The notes under the pieces: generated by a model
Database searches by the model: none
What the model was told of the DNA's origin: nothing
What the model saw: the letters and a program-made list of their open reading frames with translations, nothing else
Shown: in pieces, positions 1-11,570 of the stretch
How the letters are laid out: every line of letters starts with the position of its first letter
Numbering within the stretch: the stretch's first letter is position 1
NCBI GenBank assembly: GCA_964035575.1
Contig: OZ037901.1
Span: 248,001 to 312,000 of the forward strand
Direction of reading: 5' to 3'
Length of the DNA stretch: 64,000 bases
Source of the DNA: Rhynchopus sp. YZ270_cl-10
Taxonomy: Eukaryota; Euglenozoa; Diplonemea; Diplonemida; Diplonemidae
Position numbers and translations under genes: made by a program

Positions 1-1991
1 GTCCCAGCTGAGTGTACCCCAACATAAAGACAATTGGGGTAATATGCAACTGTTTGCACCAATTGCTTTGAAGAAATTCACAAAAAAAGGTAGTAAGAGA
101 AGGAAAGGTGAAGGGGTGGAGGGAAAGAAGTAATGAAGAGAATAGCAGACAGAAGTGTGTATTCTTCTTGGGGTCTTTTGGGGGAGGGGTAAACATTCGC
201 ACACCACGAGAAGGCTGACGGACACCTCTCAGAAGCAGACATCAAAATGCAATGGCATCCATTGGGTAAAAATATGCAGAAAGAAAAGACATACATCCGC
301 AAACAAAACTGTAATTGTTGATGCAGGCACACCTCCGACTGACCCACGTACGATGCCAGCCATCCGGATGAAAGCACAAATACCCTGCAGCCTACAACAG
401 AAGATGTAAAAAAGAAACCATCCGCAAACAAAGGAGAAAACTTGAAAGTGCTGGGGGGGTCGCATTTGGAAGAGAGCCGAGCAACACTAAAACACTAAAC
501 AAGAGAATGATACAAAAACGTTGAAGTGGGGGAGGGGGGAGGGGAGGGAAGAGAGCCGGACACTACTTTTGGTTACTCGTGCGAGAGAACAAGGTAATAA
601 TGTTGTTTTTACTGTATCGACATTTTTCTGTGTGCCACCAGAAACAAAAAACAAAACAAAACTTGACAGGTGATTTTTTTGGCGCAGTCACAGTCCTTTT
701 TCCTAAGGACAGTACATCAGTTTTGAACAAAAAAAAAACACAAAAAGGGAATACAAAATATGCGGACAGATGCCTCGGGAGAATGTTTCACAAGGAGGGG
801 AAAGGAAAAAGAAGGAAAGTAAACTTCTAAGATGGATATCTCTCTCTCGCACACATTACAGTCGTCTAAGTAGATTTGGCATCCAAAAAAATGCGCCAAA
901 AATCCTCAAAAAAAAACCCCCCCCGGCCAAACAAATTTGGAAGCCTGGTGCTCCTGACGACACCATATTGGGCACTTGTTGTGCACTTTGTCCACAAAAC
1001 CAAAAAAAATACAGCAAACCCCTATATTGCGCACTTCTCACGTACTTAGTGCGCGTAGTTGTTGCGTACTTCGTTTTTTTTTTAGATTTCTGGGGTACCA
1101 AAGCCAAGTTTTTTTTTTGTACACGACGGTGACGTGAAATGTGAATTGCAAGGCAACGGCGAAACCATAAGTAAAACCACGGGTCAAGTCATTTACTTCA
1201 CCGTCATGTAGAACGAAGATAAAAAATAGTTTCATACTTTCGAAATCAAAGAGAAAGTACAACGACGTAAATAAAAAAATCCCCCCTTTTTCATCAACAT
1301 TATCTTGACACCCATCACAATTTCTATTTTTTTTTTCCGTTGCCCCAAAAACCAGACTCCGTTTTGTTAAAAAAGGAGCCAGGTGAAGGGGTGGGGGGGG
1401 TAGGGAGGGGAGGGGGAGGGAAAAGGAGTACCACGTACTCCAAACTAATACAACCAAGCTTTCAAAAAGGAGAGGGAGGGAGAGAGATGGGGAGAAAAAA
1501 ATAAATACGGATGAGTCCTCGCGAAACAACCTCCCAAAAAAAAGAGGTTGGTTTTTTGTGATCTAGATTACTGTGCCCGCTCTGGTGTGTCTTCTGCTGC
1601 AACGTGTATCATTCTGCGCCGTGTACGGCTTCTATTATTGGTGGTAGTGTGTTGTATAAATTGTTGGAATACCGCAATTGTAATAAGTATCGACTGTACT
1701 AATGTTCGCCCTTTTCAGGATTTTTCTGGAAGTTCCACCTTTTTTACGGTCAATAATTTTTATGATTACGGTAATGCAGGTATCACCTTGTGCAAAGCTG
1801 TACACTTTCCCTTATATTGTCGGATTGTAGGACAATCATCAGAAGAGGGGGGGGTTCTGACCACTCAACGTCACCCAAAAGAGTCAGAATTTGCTATATT
1901 TTCCTTGATAATCCGAAAACAATCAGCCAATAAAATGGTCGGCCACACAGTCTTTTTTTTTGCGTGGAATAACGTTGGATATATTGTTGTT
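1..1991. other. Intergenic, no gene supported
   Basis: Low-complexity A/T- and G-rich sequence with many homopolymer runs. Open frames on both strands are short, lack convincing ATG context and translate to biased, aromatic- or lysine-rich peptides with no recognisable domain. I see no RNA gene or terminal-repeat element here. Confidence 0.6.
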
Positions 1992-3275
1992 TCATTCTTG
2001 ACATTCCCCCATATTTCTCCACCAAAAACAAAACTCAACATACGCAGCACTGTAACTGACAGACGGCGTCTTTGCACCCTCCTTCTCTGCCTGCGGCATA
2101 TGTGGAGAAGACTGAGAAGATTCAGACCTGTTTGACGTTCTGAGAACTGCACGCGTGGCTGCGACACCGCTTCCACTAGCGACAGCGCTGCCCCCACCAC
2201 CACCACCACTCCCACCTACTGCACCCTTACCCCCTGCACACTGCGGGCTGCTGCTGCGGCTCCCTGCACGGGGTAGAGAGGCAACTGAGGAGGGGCGGTC
2301 TCTGCTGTGCCGAGGCTGCACACTACCACCCTCACCACCACCACCACGCGTTGCACTCGCAGGACGAGAACCCAACGAAAGCGACCCCTCCCCCACACAC
2401 TGCTCCCCCTCGCACTTCACAGGAGATGACGTTGCTGTCTCCACTGGAGACTCCCGCAGGGCCTCGCGTTGCAACGTTGCGCCTGTCCATGGCGTGCCTA
2501 AATCCTTTCGTGCAATACTGCTCACAGTTTTGCACAACGGGCACTCCATCTTGAAGTCATCTGTCTTCTCCTTCATGCGGAGCCTGAGGTACCGTCTGAG
2601 GCACGACCTATGGAAGCCATGCGAGCAGGCGGGCAGCACGATCAGGGTTGTCGAGATGCCGAAGCACTCCTTCTTGCGGAGCTGCTCAAACCCGCAGGAG
2701 CTGAGCTCCCAGGTCGGTTTCGGCACGTCCACGACCTCCTTTCTGCACATCGGGCAGGAACGGTGCAGCTTCAGCCACTCCCCGATGCAGTCGTTGCAGA
2801 ACACATGCCCGCAGGGGAGCTGCCGTGCACGCTGCCCCACATGGAACTGCTCCCGACACACCGTACACGTCTGGTTCGCCTCAAGCCTGAAGTGGTACTC
2901 CGTCAGCACCACCTCTGGTGTGTTCTTCCAGTCAGCCTCCTCAATAGGCGGCGGCCCAGTAGGCCCCTGCTCTTGCATGCTGATCTGTATGGCATGCTCC
3001 AGAAGCATCTGGTTCAGGTTGCCTTGTACACTGGATAACGCCTGCAAACGTCCCCGTAGTGCCAAAAGCTGCTCAAGGACCTGCATCCCGGAGGTAAAGA
3101 AGGTGTCTATTCGCACATTCCTCCCAATTGGAGCAACACGCATCACAACACGTCCCACCCCTGGTGGTAGCTGCTGTTGCTGTTGAAGAGCGGACGTCAC
3201 CTCAGGATGCAAATGAACGAGTTGTGCACTATCAGGCGAGTCTCCGTGCGCCATCTCCTCTGCCTCATCCTGCAT
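1992..3275 (-). CDS. RING-finger protein, putative E3 ubiquitin ligase
   Basis: A 427-residue single-exon protein from an ATG at 3275 to a TGA at 1992. A complete C3HC4 RING lies at about residues 137-177, with ligands C137, C140, C155, H157, C160, C163, C174 and C177; this would bind two zinc ions and recruit an E2. A second half-RING follows, with C217, H219, H222, C225, C245 and C248. It lacks a clear first C-x2-C pair, so it is degenerate or differently coordinated. The N-terminal 130 residues look helical with a poly-Gln stretch near residue 31. The C-terminal ~170 residues are Ser/Gly/Arg-rich and probably disordered. No transmembrane segment is visible. Substrate unknown. The extreme C-terminus could be altered by an unrecognised intron. 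Family call confident; specific function not. Confidence 0.85.
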   Translation of the reverse strand: MQDEAEEMAHGDSPDSAQLVHLHPEVTSALQQQQQLPPGVGRVVMRVAPIGRNVRIDTFFTSGMQVLEQLLALRGRLQALSSVQGNLNQMLLEHAIQISMQEQGPTGPPPIEEADWKNTPEVVLTEYHFRLEANQTCTVCREQFHVGQRARQLPCGHVFCNDCIGEWLKLHRSCPMCRKEVVDVPKPTWELSSCGFEQLRKKECFGISTTLIVLPACSHGFHRSCLRRYLRLRMKEKTDDFKMECPLCKTVSSIARKDLGTPWTGATLQREALRESPVETATSSPVKCEGEQCVGEGSLSLGSRPASATRGGGGEGGSVQPRHSRDRPSSVASLPRAGSRSSSPQCAGGKGAVGGSGGGGGGSAVASGSGVAATRAVLRTSNRSESSQSSPHMPQAEKEGAKTPSVSYSAAYVEFCFWWRNMGECQE

Positions 3276-3758
3276 TGTTCACTTACCAAGACCACAGCAA
3301 ACAAAGGTGTAGTTGGAACGTACTTAAACGCTACTCAGACAAAGGAGATAAGTGAGGTAGGGGCTTTCTTTCGTCTGTACCCCTATACGCCCTCTAAGTC
3401 GTTATGCGAGACAAAAAAAAGAAAAAAGAGCGAAATCGTCTCAATGCAACCCTATTTTGTGTAATTTGAGGGCAAAAATGCCGTCTCTCTGAATTGTGAG
3501 GGAAGTGAAGAGGAAAGGAAGTAAATTTATGATAACATTGACACACAACTCAAGGATACAGGATAACTATACAAAGAAGGGTTTTTTTTTCTCACACACA
3601 AAAATGAATGAGACCCTACACAGCCACCCCGTTAAATTACAACCCACTCTACTGCACGGTGAAAATTTTGCTAATAGGTGAACCTTGTAAAAAGAAGCCT
3701 TTTTTTTACAAAATAAACTACTTTTGTGTACTGAAGGGAGGGGATCGGGAGGGGGGAA
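3276..3758. other. Intergenic between the RING and MYND/IQ genes
   Basis: No gene or RNA is supported. The stretch is A/T-rich with homopolymer runs. A GTAAGT motif sits just upstream of the RING start codon, but no upstream coding exon can be defined. Confidence 0.5.
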
Positions 3759-6700
3759 CTATGGTGTAAATGAATCTGCGGGGAGAAGAACATTGAGCTG
3801 GTTCATGAGACTGCAGAGAAGGTTTTTGAACTGGATTTTTGAGCTAAGACGCATGCGGTGGCAGGCCTGTTGGTATCCTGAGTGCAGGGCAGCACGCACC
3901 ATGGTCTCCGTCATACGCAACACCTGCACCTGCAACACAGTGTGCATCTCCTGCCGCGTCCTTTCCTCCTCAGCCACTATCATCGCAGCCCCACTGCCGT
4001 GCACCGAAGACAGCATCGCCACCCTCACAAGTGCCACCCCTGCCTTCCCCCTCTCGACCCCCCGCCACTCCTCCAACCTCCCCAATGTGCACCACCTAGA
4101 GAAGTACACTCTGACACAAGATTGTATCAATAAAGCACTCTTTTGAAGGTCTTTCGTTGGTTTTGGAGGTGGGTCAATGGGTTGGTCGGGGCTAGAATCT
4201 TCAAAAGAAACGCTAGTCTCCGCAGGGGCATTGGAAGTCGCAGATTGTGCTGGATTAGCGACTGGCTCGGTTTGTTCGGTGTGTGAAGAAGGAGATGCAG
4301 ATAGCTCAGGAAGATTTGGTGTGTCAGTTCTGTCTTCAGGTATGTCCACAGTGGGCTCGCTGGTGGTCTGAGGACCACCTTCCGCTTCGGTTGTGTGGGC
4401 ATCATCCGTACCTTCTGTGGCGTGGTGTTCTCTTACTTCTGGGGTGTCTGGGTTTTCTGTGGGGCCAACATCTGATGTGGGCTGAACTACTGAGACGGCT
4501 TCAGGTATAGCCTCGATGTTAGGGGCTGAGACTTCTGTGGGAGGCGCATCTTCTGAGACTGCCAACGGCTCAGGTATCTCTGTCGGTTGTGTCTGCGGTG
4601 GTTCTGTGAGGGTTGGTGTGGCATGCTCCGTGGGTGGTGGAGCATCTGAACCGGTTTGTGTGTCCTTCGCTTCTTCCGTTGCTGTCTCAGTGACGTCGGG
4701 CCCCAGTCTGGCTTCTGCATCTGCAATGCTTGTGCCTCCTCCAGTCGTAGCCCCTTCTGTGTACCCACCCAACAGATCCCCAACCAGTTCGTGGGCCAGA
4801 CCTGTCGGGATTGGTCGTTCTTCCGGTGCAGCAATGGGGGCAGGTTCTGCGCCTTCGTGGGGGGATGGTTTCGGTGTGGGTGAAGGCTCAGCTCCTTCAG
4901 TAGCTTCTGGTTGTACAACGTCTTCTGGAACGTCCACAACGGCAGCAGGCACATCAACCGGGGTCATCAAAGTTTGCTCCGCAGTTGTTTCATCTGCAAC
5001 CTCTGCTTCGGGAGTGGGTACAGGTTCAGCTCTGTCAATAGCTTCTGGAGTTAGAGCGTCTGCAGATTCCGTTATGACAGCAGGTTCTTCTGATGCAATG
5101 TGGACAGCTGGCTCCTGTGACTCTGCTGCAATGTCTTGAACGGTCTGTTCCTTTTGCTCTTTCGCTGCTTCCTCGTCAGCTAACTTCTTCCGGGCATTCA
5201 CAACAGCGGCAGGCTCGGCACCCTCGGGAGACGTCCTTTGGTCGCAAGCCTCTGCTTCAGTGGCGGGGTCTGCTCCTTCTGTGGCTTGTGGAGCTACTAC
5301 ATCCACAAGAGGTTCTGACTGGGTGTTTGCATTTGATTCTGCAGTGGCATGCTCCTCGTGGGACTCTATTGCAACGTCTGGAGCTGTCTCTTCCTTTGCT
5401 TCCTCAACACCTTCTGGTTGTACAACGTCTTCTGGCACATCCACAACGGCAGCAGGCACATCAACCGGGGTCATCAAAGTTTGCTCCGTACCTGATTCAC
5501 CTGCAACCTCTGCTTCGGGAGTGGGTACAGGCTCAGCTCCTTCTGGAGCAGGGTCTGCAGATTCCGTTATGACAGCAGGTTCAGCGGCATTCTGCTCTGG
5601 TGACTCCTTTTGAACGGTCTGTTCCTTTGCTGCTTCTGCTGCTGCTTCTTCAACTGCTTCTGGCGCCTCCACAACAGTAGAAGGTTCCACACTAACTGGA
5701 GGTGTCGAAATAATGTGATCGCCTTGTTCACCTGCAACCTCTGTTTCGGGAGTGGGTGCAGGCTCAGCTCCTTCAGCTTCCGGGAGTGCTGAGTCTGCAA
5801 CCGCGTCTTCTGACTCCGTTTTGACAGCAGGTTCAGCGGCATCCTCTGGTGCCTCCTTTTGAACGGTCTGTTCCTTTGCCTCTTCTGTTGCTGCTTCTTC
5901 AACAACTTCTTCTGGCGCTGGTGTCGAAGCAATAGGATCACCTTGTTCTGCACCTTGTTCACCTGCCACCTCTGCTTCTGGTGTGGGTGCAGGCTCAGCT
6001 CCATCTGTAGCTTCCGGTTGCACAACGTCTTCTGGCACATCCACAACGGCAGCAGGCACATCAACCGGGGTCATCAAAGCTTGCTCCGCAGTTGTTTCAT
6101 CTGCAACCTCTGCTTCGGGAGTGGGTACAGGCTCAGCTCCGTCAATAGCTTCTGGGTCTGCAACAGGGTCTTCTGCAACCTCTGCTTCCTTCACCTCCCC
6201 CCCAGTTTCTCCATCAACACTCGCTGCCTCCCCCACTCCCTCTGTATACCCACCCAACAGATCCCCAACCAGCTCATGGCCTAGACCTGCCGGCACTCCC
6301 ACTTCCCCCCCTTGCTCCTCCTCCTTTGCCCCCTTCTTCTCTTCCACCTCACGCCTTGCAGACCTGCCTCTGTGCAGTGCCTGGATCCTGACTGCAGCCT
6401 CTCCGGGTGAGAGAAGGGGGGGTACTTGGTCTGACTTGCTTTCCTGGCTCTCTGGGATTTGTTTGTGTTGCTTTATCAGGAGTCTCGAGAGATATCCTCT
6501 ACACACCCTTTGGAGTATCAACGTGGACGTACGGCACGCTTTGAGGTGGTTGGTTTGGGTGCGGGCGTGGTTGCCTCGGTGGAGCGATTGGATGCGAATG
6601 GCTGCGGTTTGTGGGCAGAGAGGTGGTGGGGCCTCTTCACAGGAGGAGGAGGAGGAGGAGGATGAGGGTGCAGACGACGACGATAAAGTTGATGCAGCTG

Positions 6701-7367
6701 CCTGCCCCGCCCGCACCTCCTCCACCCGCCGTCTTGCCATCCTCTGTCGCTGCAAGCTTTGTATCTTCACCGCAGCAGCCCCCCTCCCCACCTCACGCAC
6801 CTCCGCCACCTCCCCACGCACACACATCCCACGCCCCACCCTCTGCACACAAAGCGCTGCACGACGTTGTTCTCTTCTCCCCGGAACCTCTTGTGCATCC
6901 TTAATCCGATCTTCATACTGTTTCACACGGGCTTTGACGTCAACCTTTTCATTTTCCTTTTCCTTTTCCTTTTTACCCTCTTTTTTTGTCTTATGGTAGG
7001 TACAGCATTTTCGGTGGCTTCCCCAGTCGTCAGTTTGACAATTTCGATTGCAATAGAGGACGTCCCCGCAGGGACACGCGAAGAGGGTTGGAGAAGAGGT
7101 ACCGCACGTAGTACAGCACTGTGTCATGCTTTTCCATTTTCCTGGGGGCTGTGATGACTGCGAGGGCTGCGTTGTGCTCTGACTGTTCTGCGACGGTGCC
7201 ATCGGGGACTTCGGCTTCTTCCGCCCAGACGCGACTGTGCACACTTTCTTATGCACCCCCCAATCCCCACGTTGACACTCCACATTACAGTACTGTACCT
7301 GCAAACAAGGGCATTTTGACAAATCCGTCCCAGCTATACCACAATATGAACACCCATTAGCCTCCAT
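3759..7367 (-). CDS. Large MYND zinc-finger and IQ-motif protein with Glu/Pro/Ala repeats
   Basis: A 1202-residue single exon, ATG at 7367, TAG at 3759. Two MYND-type zinc fingers open the protein: residues 6-43 (C6, C9, C19, C21, C27, C31, H39, C43) and about 85-122 with the same spacing. MYND domains are protein-binding modules. Five IQ motifs follow between about residues 165 and 345 (IQSLHRG, IQALHRG types), and another lies near 1093; IQ motifs bind calmodulin, centrin or myosin light chains. The middle ~700 residues are an acidic low-complexity region built of imperfect ~45-residue repeats containing TPEAEVA, MTPVDVPAAVVDVPEDVV and EGAEP. The phrase HELVGDLLGGYTEG occurs twice, on either side of most of this repeat block. 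The combination suggests a calcium-regulated scaffold. I know no ortholog, so the role is inferred. Confidence 0.85.
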   Translation of the reverse strand: MEANGCSYCGIAGTDLSKCPCLQVQYCNVECQRGDWGVHKKVCTVASGRKKPKSPMAPSQNSQSTTQPSQSSQPPGKWKSMTQCCTTCGTSSPTLFACPCGDVLYCNRNCQTDDWGSHRKCCTYHKTKKEGKKEKEKENEKVDVKARVKQYEDRIKDAQEVPGRREQRRAALCVQRVGRGMCVRGEVAEVREVGRGAAAVKIQSLQRQRMARRRVEEVRAGQAAASTLSSSSAPSSSSSSSSCEEAPPPLCPQTAAIRIQSLHRGNHARTQTNHLKACRTSTLILQRVCRGYLSRLLIKQHKQIPESQESKSDQVPPLLSPGEAAVRIQALHRGRSARREVEEKKGAKEEEQGGEVGVPAGLGHELVGDLLGGYTEGVGEAASVDGETGGEVKEAEVAEDPVADPEAIDGAEPVPTPEAEVADETTAEQALMTPVDVPAAVVDVPEDVVQPEATDGAEPAPTPEAEVAGEQGAEQGDPIASTPAPEEVVEEAATEEAKEQTVQKEAPEDAAEPAVKTESEDAVADSALPEAEGAEPAPTPETEVAGEQGDHIISTPPVSVEPSTVVEAPEAVEEAAAEAAKEQTVQKESPEQNAAEPAVITESADPAPEGAEPVPTPEAEVAGESGTEQTLMTPVDVPAAVVDVPEDVVQPEGVEEAKEETAPDVAIESHEEHATAESNANTQSEPLVDVVAPQATEGADPATEAEACDQRTSPEGAEPAAVVNARKKLADEEAAKEQKEQTVQDIAAESQEPAVHIASEEPAVITESADALTPEAIDRAEPVPTPEAEVADETTAEQTLMTPVDVPAAVVDVPEDVVQPEATEGAEPSPTPKPSPHEGAEPAPIAAPEERPIPTGLAHELVGDLLGGYTEGATTGGGTSIADAEARLGPDVTETATEEAKDTQTGSDAPPPTEHATPTLTEPPQTQPTEIPEPLAVSEDAPPTEVSAPNIEAIPEAVSVVQPTSDVGPTENPDTPEVREHHATEGTDDAHTTEAEGGPQTTSEPTVDIPEDRTDTPNLPELSASPSSHTEQTEPVANPAQSATSNAPAETSVSFEDSSPDQPIDPPPKPTKDLQKSALLIQSCVRVYFSRWCTLGRLEEWRGVERGKAGVALVRVAMLSSVHGSGAAMIVAEEERTRQEMHTVLQVQVLRMTETMVRAALHSGYQQACHRMRLSSKIQFKNLLCSLMNQLNVLLPADSFTP

Positions 7368-7670
7368 CTAAGACAAATGGTAGATCTCTCGAAGACAATT
7401 CAAAAGAGGGAAGAATTGAAAAAAATCCCCCCTTCCCCAAATTTGGTGGCTCGAGGGGGAAAGGGGGGAGAACAGAAGGAGCAGCGAGTGTATTAGTTTC
7501 GAAGAGAATAGTGTAGCTTGTTGAGAAGGGGCAAGAGGAAAGGGTGGGGGGAGACAAACCTGTTGTGAGTGGATGGAGAGGAGGGATGTGAAGGCCTGAG
7601 GGGATAGAGAGAGGCTGTTATCAGTGCAGCCTTTATGTGAATTGCTGGGTTGTAATGCAAAAAAAAAAAA

Positions 7671-7720
7671 GTTGACTTGGAATACAAAAGCCCTCTCGTG
7701 ACTTAGTGTACCTTGGTACA
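7671..7720 (-). repeat. GAGGC-core hairpin repeat, type C
   Basis: On the minus strand a TGTACC/GGTACA hairpin is followed by a loop containing CACGAGAGGG, then a GTATT..AAGTCAAC segment and an 11-base T-run. It sits about 300 bp upstream of the MYND/IQ start codon and in the same orientation. Confidence 0.65.
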
Positions 7721-8224
7721 ATGACCGGCTGTACCTGGGTGGACACCCCACCATCCATTTCGTGGTTGACATCTGAAAAAAATATGAGGGGGGCATTTTT
7801 TTTCTCTTCTTTCGTTCTAAAGTGTTCATTGCTGTCACACAGGGGCTGTTTCTTGTCGCCCTTCTTTTTGGGAGGATGAAGGAATAAGGGAAGCTTTTAG
7901 AAATATTGCTTTGAAGAGGAAAAAGCGATGCTTTTTTTTTTGTAGTTTCGACACTCTGTCCGATGACGGGGTGTTTTTAGAAAAAATATGTTTCAGTTGC
8001 TACATCATTTTATGCCTACCAGGTATAGAATAAGATTTTACCGACCTTTTGCTTTTTTTTCTGTTTAGAACCAAGAGCAGCAATGTCTACCTGAGACTTC
8101 TGCGAAAAGGTTGTAGTTAAAGGTCTTTCTGTATTTATTCTTTTCTTGATGCAAATCGACAACAAAAAAACACTCAAAAAAAGGGCAGTGGAAAAATCAA
8201 AAATCAAAAAACTTAATAGATAAT

Positions 8225-8250
8225 AAGATGAACCTCAGCTGTTGGTCACC
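8225..8250 (-). repeat. GAGGC-family hairpin, type B, degenerate
   Basis: The minus strand reads GGTGACC then GAGGTTCATC, the two outer parts of the type B hairpin, with a shortened middle. Confidence 0.35.
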
Positions 8251-8273
8251 TCAGATCAAAATGAAAATAATTC

Positions 8274-8330
8274 ACTTGAAATATAAAAAAAAGCCCGCTC
8301 CCGAACAGTGTACCTTAACCGGTGCACTGT
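8274..8330 (-). repeat. GAGGC-family hairpin, type C, degenerate
   Basis: Minus strand: GGTACACTGTTCGGGAGCGG, then a T-run, then ATATTTCAAG. The GTGTACC arm, the loop position and the terminal TTTCAAG match the better type C copies at 7671 and 15557. Confidence 0.45.
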
Positions 8331-9286
8331 GGGGTGGACCCCCCCAAACCATGTAGTCCTACAGAGGTTTTTTTTGTGTTACACCACCAGGGTCCTTTTT
8401 AAACAATCCTACACAAACACTAAAGAGAAGAGCAACAAAACCGCATAACAAATCAACAACAAAGAATAGTTGAAAACGAGCTAAATTGCAGCTCAGTCGA
8501 GCTCATGACAAGGATGAGACGTGAGTGATCCGTACCGTAAGAGAACAAATACATATCTGGGCTAGGCGCAGTTGTTAGAAACCAATGTACGAGCAAATAC
8601 ACACCACACCCGCGCGCACCCGCTACCATTTGAAAAAAAAACTTTGAGAGATGACCGTTCTCCCATATACAGACCATCTTTTAAACCTACCAGAACCCAA
8701 CAACGGGCAAACCTCCATTTGCGGATTCCTGTCCAAATTTTCCATTTAGATTCTCATCTAACTTCTACTTTAGGGGAAAAAAAACATTTGGAAAAAAAAA
8801 CCCCACTTCTATCACCAAATCCTGAGCTGGATGTTGCATCCATTCGTGGGGAACCCTTTTTGCGACACTTCCTGAAACTCTATGAAGGTCTACCCTAAGG
8901 GTGAAAGGTGCTGGGACGGCTTCCCCCACACAGTGTGAAAAGGTGGGGAAAGAAGTACGTAACGGGGCAAATGGTCGTGCCAATGAGAGGAAACAAAACA
9001 GAACCCTTTGACACAACTTAACCAAGGTAGCAAATCTTGATTAATTTTCCTTCCCCCCTTTTTTTTTTTTGAGAATCTGTTGCATCGGTGTCCGTATCCG
9101 TTGCCATAGTGATTACATCTTTTTTAAAATCAAATGACGTCCCAAAGGTATGAATAACCGGCACACTGTATATCTGGAGATGCAAAGAAAGTGACAGAAA
9201 AGAAACCTTCGTCAAGGCCAGAGTACATTCGAGGTGTACGCCATACAATTTATTTCGAAGGAATAACAGTGCTGAGAAAAAAAAAG

Positions 9287-9322
9287 GTTGACTTTAAATA
9301 CAAAGCCCTCTCGTGACAGTGA
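9287..9322 (-). repeat. GAGGC-family hairpin, type C, shortened
   Basis: The minus strand carries CACTGTCACGAGAGGGCTTT, then GTATTTAAAGTCAACC and a T9 run. The upstream GGTACA arm is missing. Confidence 0.55.
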
Positions 9323-9410
9323 AACAAGAAAAGCTCCCACCATGTAGAAGAAAGGGAACCTTAGGTCATGGAATCGAAGTGGTTGCTGGGAAAGGGGGGG
9401 GGGGGGAGTA

Positions 9411-10590
9411 GGGGAGGGTCACTGGGTGAACAAAATCCATTTTTTCGAAATTTAAATTTAGACCGTTCTAAGTACAAAAAAACCATACATTCGGACCCTG
9501 GGGGTGTGGGAAATGATTTTCCGCCCGGTTTTGACCCACTATATACCCCAGAGATTACTTTTTTGAGCTTCTTGAAAAAATGAGACAGAACTTGTACCTA
9601 CCCACCGAGACGGAACTTGAACCTTTTCACCCCTCCATTCATCGAACCTAAATGCGGTCTATCTCCGGTGTAAAATCACTCAAAACCCCCCAAAAAATGC
9701 CACGGGGTGTGAAAAATCCCCAGAACGCGCATGAGACTGCGGCTAAGTTTGTTGCGAGGCCTTCTATTGAAGCTGCCTATGTGTCAGGTGCCTTTGGATA
9801 AGGTACAGAGCGTGTGGGGAGCCAGTTGCGGGGTCTTGTTTGGCACGATGTTGCAGGGAGCTGGAGGACTGTGACTCTTGCTCAAACTTGCTGGGACTGG
9901 GACTCTTGCTCGTACAGTGACTCCCGCTCTTGTGAATCTCACTTCATCCTCTCTGTCCCGACTCTCTCTCCACTCACGCCCCACTGCTCACGGTGCCCCC
10001 GGCACTACCCCAACCCCATCGGGGTACTATAAATTATAAATCTAGCGACAAGTGCACCAAACTTGAGGGGGAAGAAGTACAAGGACATATCCGACCTCTC
10101 CAGGATCGGCAAGAAGAAGGTGAACCGCGCAGTGCCCTCACAGCAGAACGTGCCCCTTCTGGATATACAATTGTAGTAATGGGACGTTCCCACTGGGATC
10201 ACCCATGCAGGATGCTTCGTCAGGGAGTCAATTTGGAAGTGATGTCAAAGCAACAAGGGCTCGAAGTCGACAGAATTAGTGTTCCAGACTTGCGACACAG
10301 TGTTTTTTGGGGCACTGAGCGCTGTTGTCGACCCTTTGCGCTCCAGCAATGAGGAGGAAAGCGAATGACCATATTGACAAGGGTATCAAAGGGGGGCTCA
10401 GGTACAAGTTCTGTCTCACCACATTGAAAAACCTAAATTAGGTATTTTCTGGTGCTCAAAAGTCGCCAAAACCGGGCGGAAAGTCATTTTTGGGGGGTTA
10501 TGGTACCGAATAAGTGCAAAAAATACGGTTTTCAACAGTTTCGAGAAAAATGAGTTTGTATACACAAATTTGGTAACAGTGACCCTCCCC
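9411..10590. mobile_element. TA-flanked inverted-repeat DNA element (element I)
   Basis: The ends carry a perfect 14-bp inverted repeat, GGGGAGGGTCACTG at 9411-9424 and its complement at 10577-10590, each bordered by TA (9409-9410, 10591-10592). A TA duplication is typical of the Tc1/mariner/IS630 group. Subterminal inverted blocks also match: CCGCCCGGTTTTG near 9520 against 10464-10480, and AGAACTTGTACCT near 9585 against 10399-10415. The same blocks occur in the element at 33990-34956, so the two are related. The centre has no complete transposase. A short lysine-rich plus-strand frame near 10070-10160 could be a remnant. Probably non-autonomous. Confidence 0.75.
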
Positions 10591-10619
10591 TAGGCATACT
10601 GTGCAGGCGAGCCGTTTTT

Positions 10620-10770
10620 AGGCGAGTTTTTCGTTTTCCTGATTTTCAGGAAAAACTCGCCAAAAACTCGCCCTACTCGCCCATTACTCGCCTATTACTC
10701 GCCAAAACTCGCCAAAACTCGCCTAAACTCGCCAAAAACTCGCCTAAACTCGCCTAAACTCGCCCACATT
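10620..10770. repeat. Left subterminal ACTCGCC cluster
   Basis: Short units of the form AAACTCGCC, spaced 9-13 bp and mostly in one orientation, with the first two GGCGAG units inverted. The right-end counterpart is at 11985-12060, mainly in opposite orientation, so the whole forms long subterminal inverted repeats of element II. Confidence 0.8.
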
Positions 10771-11570
10771 TGGGTGCAAATCCTGGTGCACATACGCACC
10801 TTGGGGGTGAAAATGTGCACCAGGATGTGAAAATGGAGGGCGGGGGTGACTGATGACAACATGCCACTCGAAAACACACAAAAAAATTGAAAATGTGTCA
10901 CTTGTACGTCTAACGGCAACCATGTCACGGCAGTGTCTGACAGGCATGTATGTAAACATTTGCTCCAGGGGAAGATCCAGGCGTGCCATAGATCCCGGGG
11001 GACAAGACGTGCTACAATCCGGAGGATGACGAAGACATGAGCCGGGGCTACACTCGCTATACAACAATGTCCTCGCCATGCCGGTAAATGGCAACCCTGC
11101 AGGCCACCCCTTGGCGGTATTCCCCCACGACTACATCGCACCCATCTGTGCAAGCTTCATGGATCCGCGGAAGCTACAGCTGGACTGGTGGTACTGGTTG
11201 TGGAAGCCTACAAAGCAAACTGTAGAGGTCTTGTTCAAGTGGAACGAAAAAAATTTTCTCTTCAAAACTCAAATTTCCCTCATATTTTCGTGTGTACATT
11301 TTTCCCAAGGTAAAATCCAGGCCCTTAGGGTGGTACTTTTTGCTGGTCAGCGGACCAGCAACCCTAGGTATTGCTGGTCCGGGTCTAAAAAAAAAAAATA
11401 ACAATAGATTTTTTTTGAGATTTTTTTTTGAGAATCCCACCAGAACAGTCGGGTGTGTCACAGATGCAGAGACCCTGGGGGCTCAAGGGTACACCGTGGG
11501 AGACCAGAACGCGACTCAATTGGTCAAACGCCGAAGGAAAAGGAAGCATGCAGCATGGCGAAATAAAAAA

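Larger units (their letters stand above)
7368..9408. other. Gene-poor spacer
   Basis: No coding region supported. It holds three small hairpin repeats (listed separately) and A/T homopolymers. Short frames here translate to low-complexity peptides. Confidence 0.5.

Noticed and set aside
1548-2135. 195-codon plus-strand frame
   Set aside because: Does not start with a credible ATG context, overlaps the RING gene 3' end and shows no domain.
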